64,000 bases of DNA, taken from Williamsia sp. Its GTDB lineage: Bacteria > Bacteroidota > Bacteroidia > Chitinophagales > Chitinophagaceae. Both the position numbers and the translations under genes were made by a program. Location: assembly GCA_015069695.1 (NCBI GenBank), contig JADCRZ010000020.1, positions 1-64,000 of the forward strand, read 5' to 3'. The notes below the pieces were generated by a model. It was not told the DNA's origin. It ran no database searches and was given only the letters and a program-made list of their open reading frames with translations. Each line of letters starts with the position of its first letter. Positions within the stretch are counted from its first letter, which is position 1. Positions 35,203-44,915 of the stretch are shown one piece after another.

Positions 35203-38200
35203 ATGAGTTTCGTTGTTAATATAAAAGGGCGTAAGTCTAAAAAGATTATTTCTGATGCACTTACAATGCTGGAGAACGAAGATTACAAAGGCCCTACGAG
35301 TTGTGAAAACAATACGGGTGATGGTGCAGGTATTCTGGTTCAAATTCCCCACGAGTTTTTCTTTGATGAATGCAACAAGTTGGGTGTTCACTTGCCTCCA
35401 TTTGGCAAATATGGTGTTGGCATGCTCTTTTTTCCAAAGGATCTCCGGCAGCGGGAAGAGTGCCGCGACATCTTTAATCGCTGTGCCGAAAAGCTGGGTC
35501 TGGAAATCCTTGTTTACCGCAATGTTCCGGTGAATAACTCCGACATAGGGCCTACGGCTTTCTCTACTGAACCTCAAATCGAGCAGGTTTTCATTGCCTG
35601 TCCGGATTACATTCACCATCACCACGATTTTGAAAGAAAGTTGTTCGTATTGCGCAACTACTCCTGCCATACTATCGAAAGCACCCTGGGCGAAAATGAG
35701 GCTGGCTTTCATGTAGCTTCGCTTTCCTACAAAACAGTTGTATATAAAGGGCGTCTTACGAGCATGCAGGCGAGGGAGTATTTTCCGGATCTTAGCAATA
35801 ATAGATTTGTCTCGGCCTTTGCACTCGTGCATACCCGTTTCGCTACCAATACCCCTCCTTCCTGGAAACTGGCTCAACCATTCCGTTACATTGTCCACAC
35901 CGGAGAGATCAATACCATACAGGGAAACCTGAACTGGCTTCGCACCAATGAAAAAGGCTTCTCTTCTCCTTACTTTACCCATCGGGAAATGGACATGCTG
36001 CTGCCCATAGTTACACAGGGCCAGTCGGATTCTGCCTGTTTGGACAATATGATCGAGCTTCTCACCCTATGCGGACGGTCCCTCCCCCATGTAATGATGA
36101 TGCTGATCCCGGAAGCTTGGGACGGAAACGACAACATGGATCCTGTGAAAAAAGCCTTTTACGAATTCCACTCTTCTTTCATGGAACCTTGGGATGGCCC
36201 GGCGTCGATATCATTTACGGACGGCACTATTATTGGAGCTACGCTGGATCGCAACGGACTGCGCCCTTTACGCTACTGCATCACTTTTGACGACCAAGTG
36301 ATCATGGCGGCAGAAACGGGTGTGTTACCCCTTGATCCGGCCATGATCAAGGAAAAAGGCAGGCTGCAGCCTGGTAAAATGTTCGTTGTTGACCTGGAAC
36401 ATGGTAGGATCATCAGTGACGAGGAACTCAAAAAAAGTATCTGTTCACAAAAGCCATATGCCGAATGGCTAAATAAAAATAAGATCCGTATCGAAGAACT
36501 AGCTGAGCCGGTAGCTTCGTTAACCCATCTGGAACACAAACAAGTGGTCAAGTATCAAAAAGTATTCGGTTATACAACAGAAGACCTAGAAACGATCATT
36601 GCACCTATGGCACTGGACAGCAAAGAACCCGTTGGTTCCATGGGGGCCGATGTACCACTTGCTGTGTTAAGCCAGCAGCCACAGCATCTGAGCAATTACT
36701 TCATGCAACTGTTTGCACAGGTGACCAATCCACCACTGGACCCTATGCGTGAACGCCTAACGATGTCTCTGTCTACTTTCGTGGGAAATCATGGCAATCT
36801 ATTGGTAGAAGATGAATCTGTATCCAGCAGTGTGGCACTTCAACACCCTGTTCTGACCAATTACGAATTAGAAAAGTTACGCAGCATTGACAGGCATATC
36901 TTTGAAGCAAAAACCCTCCAACTTTATTTCATCGCCGATGAAAAGCCGGGTTCACTACAAAGAGGACTCGACCGTTTATGCCGCTATGCAGTAGATGCAG
37001 TAGAAGATGGCTTTAGGGTGCTGATCCTCTCCAATCGTTCTATAGACTCGTATCATGCTCCTATACCTTCTCTACTAGCCACAGCAGCCGTTCATAACCA
37101 TCTTAGTCGGAAGGGAATGAGAGGAAAAGTAGGACTGGTAGTAGAATGCGGTGATGTGTGGGAAGTCCATCACTTTGCCTGCCTGCTGGGATTTGGCGCT
37201 ACGGCAGTCAACCCTTATCTGGCGCTTTCCACCATCCGCGATCTGAAGATCTCTGGCAAGCTGGAAACGGCGTTGGAAGTTGATCAGCTGAAAAAGAATT
37301 ATATCAAAGCTGTTTGCGACGGGTTGCTCAGAGTATTTTCTAAAATGGGCATCTCTACCCTGCAATCATATTTAGGCGCTCGGTGCTTTGAAATTATCGG
37401 GATAAAGCAAGACGTTGTCAATAAACACTTCACCGGTGCCGTTTCCCGCATCGAAGGCATGGGACTGGATGAGATTGCGCGTGAAAATCTTACCAATCAC
37501 TATTTTGCTTTCACTAAAAAACCTGTTTCGATCGACCGCTTAACTGCCGGAGGAGTGTACCAATGGAGGCGTAAAGGAGAACATCACCTCTTCAATCCGC
37601 AGACCATCCATTTACTGCAGCATGCTACCCGCTATAACGACTACGCTGTATTTAAAAGATATACAAAAGCGATTAATGACCAAGATGAAAAAGCCCTTAC
37701 GCTGAGAGGCCTGTTTAAGTTTAAACAGAACCGTCCTTGTCTTCCTCTCAGTGAAGTAGAACCGGCAGAACAAATTCTAAAACGCTTCGCCACAGGTGCC
37801 ATGAGCTTTGGTTCTATTTCATGGGAAGCGCACACTACTTTGGCCGTCGCTATGAACCGGCTTGGTGCTATGAGCAATAGTGGTGAAGGAGGTGAAGATG
37901 AGATTCGCTACGATAGGATGGAAAACGGCGACTCTATGCGCTCGGCTATCAAGCAGGTGGCGTCTGCACGCTTTGGAGTGACCAGTCTTTATCTCACAGA
38001 GGCTGACGAGTTACAAATTAAAATGTCTCAAGGAGATAAACCCGGAGAAGGAGGACATCTTCCTGGCGGGAAAGTAGATGAATGGATCGCAAAAACAAGA
38101 AAATCAACTCCCTGGATTGAATTGATCTCTCCGCCATCACATCAGGATGTTCATTCAATTCAAGATATGACGCAGTTAATCTTTGACCTGAAAAATGCGA

Positions 38201-40755
38201 ACAGGCAAGCTAGGATAAGCGTAAAACTTGTTTCAAAAACAGGTGTTGGGAATACAGCTTATGCGGCTGCAAAAGGAAAAGTTGATGTTATTCTCATTTC
38301 GGGAAGTGATGGTGGAACAGGCTCATCTCCCCTCAGCTCTATCAAACACGCAGGTTTGCCTTGGGAACTTGGTTTAGCGGAAACGCATCAGATGCTAGTA
38401 AGGAATAAATTGCGCAGCCGTATCATTTTACAAACAGACGGTCAGTTACGAACTGGACGTGACATCGCTATTGCTACATTGCTAGGAGCCGAAGAATGGG
38501 GTGTGGCCACTGCAGCCATGATTGTTGAAGGGTGCATTATGATGCGCAAGTGCCATCTGAATACCTGTCCGGTTGGTGTAGCCACCCAGGATCCCAAGCT
38601 CCGGGAACAGTTTACTGGGCAAGCTGACCATGTTGTCAACTTTTTCAAATTCCTCGCTGAAGAATTACGCGAAATCATGGCTGAGCTGGGTTTCAGAACC
38701 ATTAACGAAATGGTAGGACAAGTAGAATTACTGGAACCCAGAGAAAGCATCAGCCATTGGAAATATAAAAAGCTGGATCTTCTTCCCATCATCTATAAAG
38801 AGCCTGCTTCGCTGTACACCGGTTTGTATAAATCAGAAGAACAGAACCATGGGTTGGCAGGCGTACTTGACTGGAAGCTGCTGGAAGCTGCTCAGCCGGC
38901 CCTGCAAGATCAGCAAAAGGTTTATGCAGAATTTTTCATCAAGAATACGGACCGGACGGCTGGAACCATTCTTTCCAACGAGGTCTCGAAAAAGTATCGC
39001 GCACAAGGACTTCCCGATAACACGATCCATTTTAAATTTACTGGGACGGCCGGACAGAGCTTTGGCGCCTTCAATACATGCGGGCTAACCTTGGAACTGG
39101 AAGGTGATTCAAATGATTACTTTGGTAAAGGTCTTAGCGGCGCCCGGCTAATCATCTATCCTTCCCGAAATGCCCTATTTGTTCCCGCTGAAAACGTTAT
39201 CACCGGAAATGGCGCTTTCTATGGTGCGACCGCTGGTGAAGCTTACATAAGGGGCAAGGCCGGTGACCGTTTTTGTGTGCGAAATTCTGGCGCCTTTGTG
39301 GTAGTTGAAGGCGTGGGAGATCATGGGTGCGAGTACATGACAGGTGGTCGAATCGTAATACTCGGAGAGATCGGACGCAATTTTGCTGCAGGCATGAGCG
39401 GAGGAGTTGCCTATATATATGATATCAATGAACAAGTGGCGTCACTGTGTAATCCAGAAACCGTTAACATTGGCCCTTTGAACGAAGAAGGTTCAATATC
39501 AGTACATACTTTAATATCGAATCATTTTAAATATACTAAAAGTACTGTTGCCAACTTCTTACTTAACGATTTTGAAAACCAAATCAGATTCTTCAAAAAG
39601 GTTTACCCTATACCAAAAAACAATGATAAAAAGCCATCTGCCAATTCAGATAAAGCAATTCAAGATGAATCAATTAATAATAAAGAAAGAGCTAATATCG
39701 CTCTTCCAATTAAAACAATTTTAAGAGAAAAACCTTTTGCAACCCAGCGACCATTGGCATCTAAAACCACATTAGATGATTTGGCTATAGAACGAAACGC
39801 TTACGACAAAAATGAAGAACAAGCACTAAGTGATCTAAATACTGAATCTGAAATGGTAAAAAAGCTGGAAGAAACAATAGAACAATTAAAAAAAAAGAAT
39901 GAAGAATTGGAAATTACCAACGAAAGTTACTTTAACAAGGACAATCGTTATTTCAGATTACTGCCTCTACCAGATCGAATTAGAACAAGCATTAAGCAAT
40001 ATTTGATTTACTTCAATGAGTATGTGGAAAAAACGAAAGGGATAGTTTTCAATCTGGAGGTTAAGAGTTATGAAAAAGGATTATTACTTGAGTTTCCTAA
40101 AACAGAAGATAATGACTTGATTGAAGAATACTTCATAGAATACGTGAGCTTAGCAAAAAGCAACATTCAAACTACAAAATTCAAGATTGTAAATGATGAA
40201 TTAAGTGTTTTCCAAAGAGACGTGACAATCGTGGAATTAAAAAATGAAATCAGAAAGCTTCACAGTTCATTAGAAATAAAGTCCGTTGAAATAAAATACC
40301 TAAATAGAGAGATTGAAAGGCTAACAGATCTTTTTCAAAGTAAGGTACAACACAACTATATCTATGTTAACACCCATGCTGAATCACATTCCAACGCTGA
40401 AAATCACGTAAAATTTGATTTTCCTGTATCAATAGAAGATCTACAAAAAGAGTTTTTAAATCTCAAAAGTGAACTTATAAAGATTGCGCCAGAAGTTACC
40501 CATGAAGTAAACAAAATTGATGATGAATTAATGGAAGTTGATAATAACAACGAGAAATCCTTGAAGAAATCAACACTAAGCAAAATCAAACGATTGTACG
40601 ATGCAATCAACAATGAAGATTCCTCTTTGAACCAAGCTGTAAAGGCAAGCAAAAAGTGTCTGAAAACATTACAAGATCTTGGAAAGACTTACAACAAATT
40701 TGCTCAATGGTTGATGCTTCCCCAAGTTCCGACTGTGTTTTTAAATGAAAAGTAA
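35203..40755 (+). CDS. Glutamate-synthase large-subunit-like protein fused to an unknown coiled-coil tail
   Basis: An 1850-residue protein. Residues 1 to about 1468 follow the GltB large subunit: glutaminase-type domain, central domain, FMN-binding synthase domain (AMSNSGEGGEDEIRY; GSDGGTGSSPLSS; all three Fe-S Cys in CIMMRKCHLNTCPVG near 1105-1120) and the C-terminal beta-helix (GDHGCEYMTGG). The N-terminus begins MSFVVNIKGRKSKK where the family has a catalytic Cys two to five residues earlier; an in-frame TAA precedes the ATG, so the nucleophile is absent and glutaminase activity is unlikely. The last 380 residues are AT-rich, with coiled coils (near 1555 and 1685) around a compact alpha/beta part (FNEYVEKTKG, GLLLEFPKTE). 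I do not recognise that tail. No gltD is adjacent. Confidence 0.8.
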   Translation: MSFVVNIKGRKSKKIISDALTMLENEDYKGPTSCENNTGDGAGILVQIPHEFFFDECNKLGVHLPPFGKYGVGMLFFPKDLRQREECRDIFNRCAEKLGLEILVYRNVPVNNSDIGPTAFSTEPQIEQVFIACPDYIHHHHDFERKLFVLRNYSCHTIESTLGENEAGFHVASLSYKTVVYKGRLTSMQAREYFPDLSNNRFVSAFALVHTRFATNTPPSWKLAQPFRYIVHTGEINTIQGNLNWLRTNEKGFSSPYFTHREMDMLLPIVTQGQSDSACLDNMIELLTLCGRSLPHVMMMLIPEAWDGNDNMDPVKKAFYEFHSSFMEPWDGPASISFTDGTIIGATLDRNGLRPLRYCITFDDQVIMAAETGVLPLDPAMIKEKGRLQPGKMFVVDLEHGRIISDEELKKSICSQKPYAEWLNKNKIRIEELAEPVASLTHLEHKQVVKYQKVFGYTTEDLETIIAPMALDSKEPVGSMGADVPLAVLSQQPQHLSNYFMQLFAQVTNPPLDPMRERLTMSLSTFVGNHGNLLVEDESVSSSVALQHPVLTNYELEKLRSIDRHIFEAKTLQLYFIADEKPGSLQRGLDRLCRYAVDAVEDGFRVLILSNRSIDSYHAPIPSLLATAAVHNHLSRKGMRGKVGLVVECGDVWEVHHFACLLGFGATAVNPYLALSTIRDLKISGKLETALEVDQLKKNYIKAVCDGLLRVFSKMGISTLQSYLGARCFEIIGIKQDVVNKHFTGAVSRIEGMGLDEIARENLTNHYFAFTKKPVSIDRLTAGGVYQWRRKGEHHLFNPQTIHLLQHATRYNDYAVFKRYTKAINDQDEKALTLRGLFKFKQNRPCLPLSEVEPAEQILKRFATGAMSFGSISWEAHTTLAVAMNRLGAMSNSGEGGEDEIRYDRMENGDSMRSAIKQVASARFGVTSLYLTEADELQIKMSQGDKPGEGGHLPGGKVDEWIAKTRKSTPWIELISPPSHQDVHSIQDMTQLIFDLKNANRQARISVKLVSKTGVGNTAYAAAKGKVDVILISGSDGGTGSSPLSSIKHAGLPWELGLAETHQMLVRNKLRSRIILQTDGQLRTGRDIAIATLLGAEEWGVATAAMIVEGCIMMRKCHLNTCPVGVATQDPKLREQFTGQADHVVNFFKFLAEELREIMAELGFRTINEMVGQVELLEPRESISHWKYKKLDLLPIIYKEPASLYTGLYKSEEQNHGLAGVLDWKLLEAAQPALQDQQKVYAEFFIKNTDRTAGTILSNEVSKKYRAQGLPDNTIHFKFTGTAGQSFGAFNTCGLTLELEGDSNDYFGKGLSGARLIIYPSRNALFVPAENVITGNGAFYGATAGEAYIRGKAGDRFCVRNSGAFVVVEGVGDHGCEYMTGGRIVILGEIGRNFAAGMSGGVAYIYDINEQVASLCNPETVNIGPLNEEGSISVHTLISNHFKYTKSTVANFLLNDFENQIRFFKKVYPIPKNNDKKPSANSDKAIQDESINNKERANIALPIKTILREKPFATQRPLASKTTLDDLAIERNAYDKNEEQALSDLNTESEMVKKLEETIEQLKKKNEELEITNESYFNKDNRYFRLLPLPDRIRTSIKQYLIYFNEYVEKTKGIVFNLEVKSYEKGLLLEFPKTEDNDLIEEYFIEYVSLAKSNIQTTKFKIVNDELSVFQRDVTIVELKNEIRKLHSSLEIKSVEIKYLNREIERLTDLFQSKVQHNYIYVNTHAESHSNAENHVKFDFPVSIEDLQKEFLNLKSELIKIAPEVTHEVNKIDDELMEVDNNNEKSLKKSTLSKIKRLYDAINNEDSSLNQAVKASKKCLKTLQDLGKTYNKFAQWLMLPQVPTVFLNEK

Positions 40756-40945
40756 TGTTCTTGTACTCGCAGGATATGGCAACATTTTACCCCTTTATGT
40801 AAGAAAGTGATAAAGAAGTTTATACAGGGTATAGAAGCAGCTATAGTTCTGTATTTTCCAATACGCACTGGCCAATAGCTCGAATGCTAAAAACCGGATC
40901 AAAATCAAAGATCTGCTTACAAATCAAAAGGGGAGTGTAAAAGGA

Positions 40946-41315
40946 TCACCAGATGGGTACGATCCGATCAATGCGGTTGACTATAATGTACTCAGTTATC
41001 GGACGGGTAATGTTAGATATTAAGGTAAAATTCCAGGCATTTTCTATGCTGATGTCTTCTTTGCTGCCCAGATCAAATATACGATTCGGGCTAAAGACAT
41101 CAACATAAAAAATACAAGCTTGCGGCAGCGTCATGCTGCCACCTATTTGTAAAGAACTTCTGGAGCCAGATACCCTAGTAAAGCACTCCTTAAATTTAGG
41201 ACCTGCAGATTAGGAAGTTAAATTGAATGTGAGGTACCCCTTAAAATGGATCAGGACAGACTTCAAAATCTCGCAAACGGATGAATCAAATACGTTGTAT
41301 GCCTTATTTCTCTCT
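40946..41315 (-). pseudogene. Broken gene of unknown family
   Basis: The minus frame reads KAYNVFDSSVCEILKS, on to FNLTS, then TAA (41210-41212), then on in the same frame with FKECFTRVSGSRSS, ACIFYVDVFSPNRIF and SIENAWNFTL to the stop after RIVPIW. The second half is well formed, so one gene with a nonsense mutation is likely. A 41-codon frame (41365-41490, minus) may be its displaced start. Nothing else is seen in 40756-41496. Confidence 0.5.
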
Positions 41316-41559
41316 TATAATACAGAGCGAGATCAGCGAAAATAAATCTCCTTGATGAAGTTCATCATTTCCCTAATTTGACGAAATTAGCCTTGGATAG
41401 TTCTTTTACTTTGCCAGTGTCCTTTAAGATGTCCTGCATAAACTTTCTGTTCTTAAAAATATTGATAATCAGGCATTTATAAATATTCATTGTTATAATA
41501 CTCCCGGTTTTTTGGACAGGTAAATAAGATAGAGATTTGTAACGTTAGAACCTGTCAAG

Positions 41560-41841
41560 ATGAGTAAAACAAGCCGTCGCAAGTTCACCCTCGAGTTCAA
41601 AGCTAAAGTATGCGTAGAGGCTATTAAGGAACAACAGACCATTGAAGCCCTTAGTAAGAAGTATGACCTGCACCCTACGCAGATCAACAACTGGAAAAGG
41701 GAGTTTTTAAACAATTCTTCCGCCGTATTTGAAAAAGATCAACAATCAGTTGCTGACGACAAAGAAGGGCTGATCCAGGCGCTGTACACCCAGATAGGAG
41801 AACAGAAAGTAGACATTGATTTTCTTAAAAAATTGCAGTAG
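41560..41841 (+). CDS. IS3-family transposase OrfA
   Basis: A 93-residue helix-turn-helix protein (RRKFTLEFKAKVCVEAIKEQ; LSKKYDLHPTQINNWKREFL) with a C-terminal leucine-zipper-like helix. In IS3 elements OrfA binds the ends and the full transposase is made by frameshifting into orfB. OrfA itself looks intact, but its partner is not. Confidence 0.85.
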   Translation: MSKTSRRKFTLEFKAKVCVEAIKEQQTIEALSKKYDLHPTQINNWKREFLNNSSAVFEKDQQSVADDKEGLIQALYTQIGEQKVDIDFLKKLQ

Positions 41842-41899
41842 AGCCTACTGGTATGCGCATGCAAATGGTAGACAAACAACATACAAGTTTGAGTGTGGT

Positions 41900-42595
41900 C
41901 TAGCAGTGTGAGTTGCTGCAGATAAGCCGCAGCGGTTTTTACTATCAGCCTGTCCAGGAAAGCCCGGAGAACCTTGCTATCCTGCGGGTGCTGGATGAAC
42001 AATACCTCAAGACACCGTTCTTTGGGGTGGAAAAGCTCTTAGTGACATTGATAGCAATGGGTTATAAGATCAACCGTAAACGGCTTCGCCGCTTGATGAA
42101 GATACAAGGATGGCAGACGCTGTATCCTCAGCCACGCGCAACGTATGCAGATGCAGCGGCATACAAGTATCCCTACCTGCTAAAAGGTCTGGCGATTGAA
42201 AGAAAGAACCAGGTATAGGCTATAGACATCACGTACTTGCCGATGAGCCGCGGATTCATGTACCTGTGCGCTGTTATAGACATTCATACGCGTTATGTGG
42301 TTGGTTGGGCCATAAGCAATAGCATGACGGCTGAATGATGTGTACAGATTGTACTACAAGCTATTGAAACGCATGGCAAGCCAGAGATCATCAACTCTGA
42401 CCAGGGCAGCCAGTTTACCAGTGAGCTTTATGTTGAAGCGCTGAAAAGTCAAGGCATACAGATCAGCATGGATGGCAAAGGCAGGGCGATAGACAACATC
42501 TTCATTGAGAGGTTGTTTCTTTTTATAACGATGAAAGGAGTCATCAGTCGCTCGATTATGAAACACCCATAACTTTATATTGCAGAGCAGCATAA
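41900..42595 (+). pseudogene. IS3-family transposase OrfB, inactivated
   Basis: The frame shows SRSGFYYQP, then GVEKLLVTLIAMGYKINRKR, a TAG at 42216-42218, the first catalytic Asp in AIDITYLPM, a TGA at 42336-42338, the second Asp in NSDQGSQFTS and the Glu in DNIFIERL. A deletion of roughly 40 codons and a frame change then join to YNDERSHQSLDYETP, the usual family C-terminus. Two stops and a deletion mean no active transposase. Confidence 0.85.
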
Positions 42596-42656
42596 AGCTC
42601 AGCTTAGAAAGGAAAAAAAATTTTAAGGATTTTTTTTCCTTTCTAAGCTGAGCTTT
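42594..42656. repeat. 27-bp perfect hairpin at the IS right end
   Basis: Bases 42594-42620 are the exact reverse complement of 42630-42656 around a 9-base loop. Each arm ends inward in eight A or T residues. It lies between the orfB stop and the right IS end, upstream of the caspase operon. It is far stronger than usual IS terminators and could block read-through both ways. Confidence 0.8.
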
Positions 42657-42900
42657 CTCACATAGTAAAGCAGTTTTTTTCCAAAGATCGGGAGTATTTA
42701 AAGTCATCCAGTCGCCCCGACGGTTATGGTGGGAAAGCCTGTACATATTCATGTATACGGACTTTTTGTTTCTAGGGGTCTTTAGAGAAAATCTAATTTC
42801 TTTGTTTTGCAACAGATTAAACGTTCCACTACTTCTGCACCTGCTAATTACTATCATTTTATAAAACAAGCTAAAAATAATAATTTTAGTATTAAAACAT

Positions 42901-43239
42901 ATGGAATTAAATGTTAGTATCAAGGGTGATTTATCCATTGAAGAAGTTGCATTACTGAAAAATTTTATTGAAAATCAAAACTTGGAAGGTATTGAGCAAT
43001 TGGTGATGGAAAGAGCTACTCACCATGCCGGAGAACAAGGGTTGGGAAAATTTCTGGGTAGTTTGATGGTGACCCTGACGGAAAATCTCAATGTAGTAAA
43101 AGAGTTTTTTACGCAGGTAAACATTTTTGCAGCAAAATACGATAGAAGAATTCAAATAGGCGATATTGTAATACCCACAAACAAGCTTACCGGCGAGCAG
43201 ATAGAACGGATCGCTCTTAAGGCGTTGGGAAAGAATTGA
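42901..43239 (+). CDS. EACC1-like effector-associated protein
   Basis: A 112-residue protein with an N-terminal strand (MELNVSIKG), a helix (SIEEVALLKNFIENQ), a long amphipathic/hydrophobic central helix (LGKFLGSLMVTLTENLNVVKEFF) and a C-terminal strand-turn-strand and helix (RRIQIGDIVIPTNKLTGEQI). This order resembles effector-associated constant component 1 (EACC1), a small partner encoded beside caspase and other peptidase effectors in prokaryotic conflict systems. The assignment is by layout, not by a search. The caspase gene starts five bases after its stop, so the two are co-translated. Confidence 0.5.
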   Translation: MELNVSIKGDLSIEEVALLKNFIENQNLEGIEQLVMERATHHAGEQGLGKFLGSLMVTLTENLNVVKEFFTQVNIFAAKYDRRIQIGDIVIPTNKLTGEQIERIALKALGKN

Positions 43240-43244
43240 GAACT

Positions 43245-44360
43245 ATGACTGTCAATCATGATAAAACAAAAGCTGTACTGATCTTAAATGGATCTTTTCC
43301 ATCTTGGAAGGGAAATCATGAAATTCCCAATGTCAAGGCAAATGCTGCAAGGTTAAGAGAAGTGTTTGTACAATTGGTAGGCATACCAGAACAAAACATA
43401 TATCAATTTGCTGATAAAGAGGCCAATTTCATTTTAAAAAATTTACTTGTAATATTGAACAGTTGCTCTGGCGCAGGGTCGACCGCAATTGTTTATTATG
43501 TAGGTCATGGAATTCCAAGTCCACAAAGTGGACTTTTTTGGGCTACTTATGATACAGAATTGATCGGTCATAACGAAATCAATGATTATTCAGCTATTCG
43601 CGCAAATGAGATAAAGAATCTGCTCGAAACCAGATGCCATGCCGAGCGGAAAATTCTTATCTGCGATTGCTGTTATGCTGCGGAATTTCTTTCAGGTAAA
43701 CAGGCCGATATTTCAGCATTTACCAAGAAAAATGTTTACAGCATCAAAGGAACTTTTTTCATGTTCTCATCTGATTCAAACAGTGAGTCCACATATCCGC
43801 ATGACAAAAAGGACGAGCCAACATTTTTTACCGAGGCTTTGATTCGTGCTTTGCAAGAGGGTGAAGAGCCGACACAAGAAGCTTGTACAATAGGTGAGGT
43901 CTTTAAAAAAATAGGTGACAATATAGAAAAGCTAAGACAGGAAAGTAAACAGCCCATTCCACACCCTGAAAAGAGGGTTGATGGCAATGCTGAAAACTAT
44001 ATTCTATATAAAAATCCCTGTTATCAAGATCTGGCGGAGATTGAGCTCAATAAGATTTTATCTGACCCAACTGCTGTGCATCTGTTAGAGTGGATGCTGG
44101 AGAACAGGAAGCATTCTAAATATATAACGGCAAACGAAAGTTTGGTAATATATTTATCAGAAACACTAGAACTGTATATGATGTTGTCAGTTCCGTATGT
44201 GATCGATAGGGTAAAGAAAGTGATGGACTGGATAAACCGTTCTAACTTATGGCAATTCGATCATCATAAAGTGTATGCGCTGAAGGCAGCACTTAATGAA
44301 GCAATCGATTTTGAAAGATCAGTTGAAGAAAGAGATAACGCCAGACGGCTTATACGATAA
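43245..44360 (+). CDS. Caspase-like (peptidase C14) protein
   Basis: A 371-residue cytoplasmic protein. The N-terminal 230 residues are a caspase/metacaspase p20-like fold: strand AVLILNG, the NVKANAARLREVFV helix, the catalytic His at 88 in YYVGHG, and the catalytic Cys at 146 in CDCCYAAEF, both preserved. The C-terminal 130 residues are mainly helical and not recognised; they may sense or dock. The ATG at 43245 is preferred over a TTG at 43236 that overlaps the previous stop. Bacterial caspases act as suicide effectors in conflict systems. It converges with the CHAT gene pair, 17 bases apart. Confidence 0.85.
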   Translation: MTVNHDKTKAVLILNGSFPSWKGNHEIPNVKANAARLREVFVQLVGIPEQNIYQFADKEANFILKNLLVILNSCSGAGSTAIVYYVGHGIPSPQSGLFWATYDTELIGHNEINDYSAIRANEIKNLLETRCHAERKILICDCCYAAEFLSGKQADISAFTKKNVYSIKGTFFMFSSDSNSESTYPHDKKDEPTFFTEALIRALQEGEEPTQEACTIGEVFKKIGDNIEKLRQESKQPIPHPEKRVDGNAENYILYKNPCYQDLAEIELNKILSDPTAVHLLEWMLENRKHSKYITANESLVIYLSETLELYMMLSVPYVIDRVKKVMDWINRSNLWQFDHHKVYALKAALNEAIDFERSVEERDNARRLIR

Positions 44361-44377
44361 GAGAATATTTTGCCAAG

Positions 44378-44902
44378 TCAACTCCATCTTCCCAACCATG
44401 ATTTAACATTGGGTATCACCTTAAACAATGACTCTATAATTCTCCTGCGCGCGTCTACCTGCTCCTTATCTTTTACAGAACCAATACCAACTTTCAACCC
44501 GTTTTTCTTGTCGTAGGTTATCTCACTTGTAGCAAGCAGCATAACAAGAGATATCGCCCCTCCTACTGCCAGAATAGTTTCCGCAAGCATCGAACCATCT
44601 TTCCAGTTGTCAAGTTCATTGGTTACTAGCTGACTTGTAGCTGGAAGTGAAGCAAGGATAGCAAGCGATTCCCTGGCAAAGGCAACCGCTTCATTGCTGT
44701 CCAGCGCTTTTTCGAATACCGTTGAATCTACAGCATTGGCTATTTGTTTCATTTCGGCAGTAGCTGCTATTTCAGGGGGCATGTTCCTTATCAATGTGTC
44801 CATATCCGCGTCAATCGAATCATATATCAAATTGCTTATATGCGTATACAAACGAAGTGACTTAAAATCGCTGAGCTGCTCGATGCGTTCTGTCGTTGTC
44901 AT
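44378..44902 (-). CDS. Small partner of the CHAT protease, one membrane segment
   Basis: A 174-residue protein not recognised as any family. The N-terminal 100 residues are helical; a hydrophobic segment at about residues 107-125 (ETILAVGGAISLVMLLATS) is followed by a basic tail with DKKNGLKVGIG. It begins 13 bases after the CHAT gene on the same strand, so the two are one operon. It may be a membrane-acting effector or a regulator, analogous in position to the small protein paired with the caspase. Confidence 0.6.
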   Translation of the reverse strand: MTTTERIEQLSDFKSLRLYTHISNLIYDSIDADMDTLIRNMPPEIAATAEMKQIANAVDSTVFEKALDSNEAVAFARESLAILASLPATSQLVTNELDNWKDGSMLAETILAVGGAISLVMLLATSEITYDKKNGLKVGIGSVKDKEQVDARRRIIESLFKVIPNVKSWLGRWS

Positions 44903-44915
44903 TACAATGATGGGA

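Larger units (their letters stand above)
41497..42698 (+). mobile_element. IS3-family insertion sequence, decayed, 1.2 kb
   Basis: The ends carry AATACTCCCG (41497-41506) and its inverse CGGGAGTATT (42689-42698), with a further match TTTGGA inside. The length of 1202 bp is typical of IS3 elements. It holds orfA (intact) and orfB (broken). No clear target duplication is visible. Confidence 0.75.

Noticed and set aside
35203-40755. Ordinary housekeeping gltB
   Set aside because: It lacks the N-terminal Cys, has no gltD beside it, carries a long foreign tail and lies within the tRNA island.
32467-41315. A contractile injection system locus
   Set aside because: Only the DUF4157 protein points to eCIS. 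No sheath, tube, baseplate, spike or ATPase gene is recognisable nearby.
43236-43244. TTG start for the caspase gene
   Set aside because: The ATG at 43245 directly follows the stop of the preceding gene and gives the natural start of the caspase fold.
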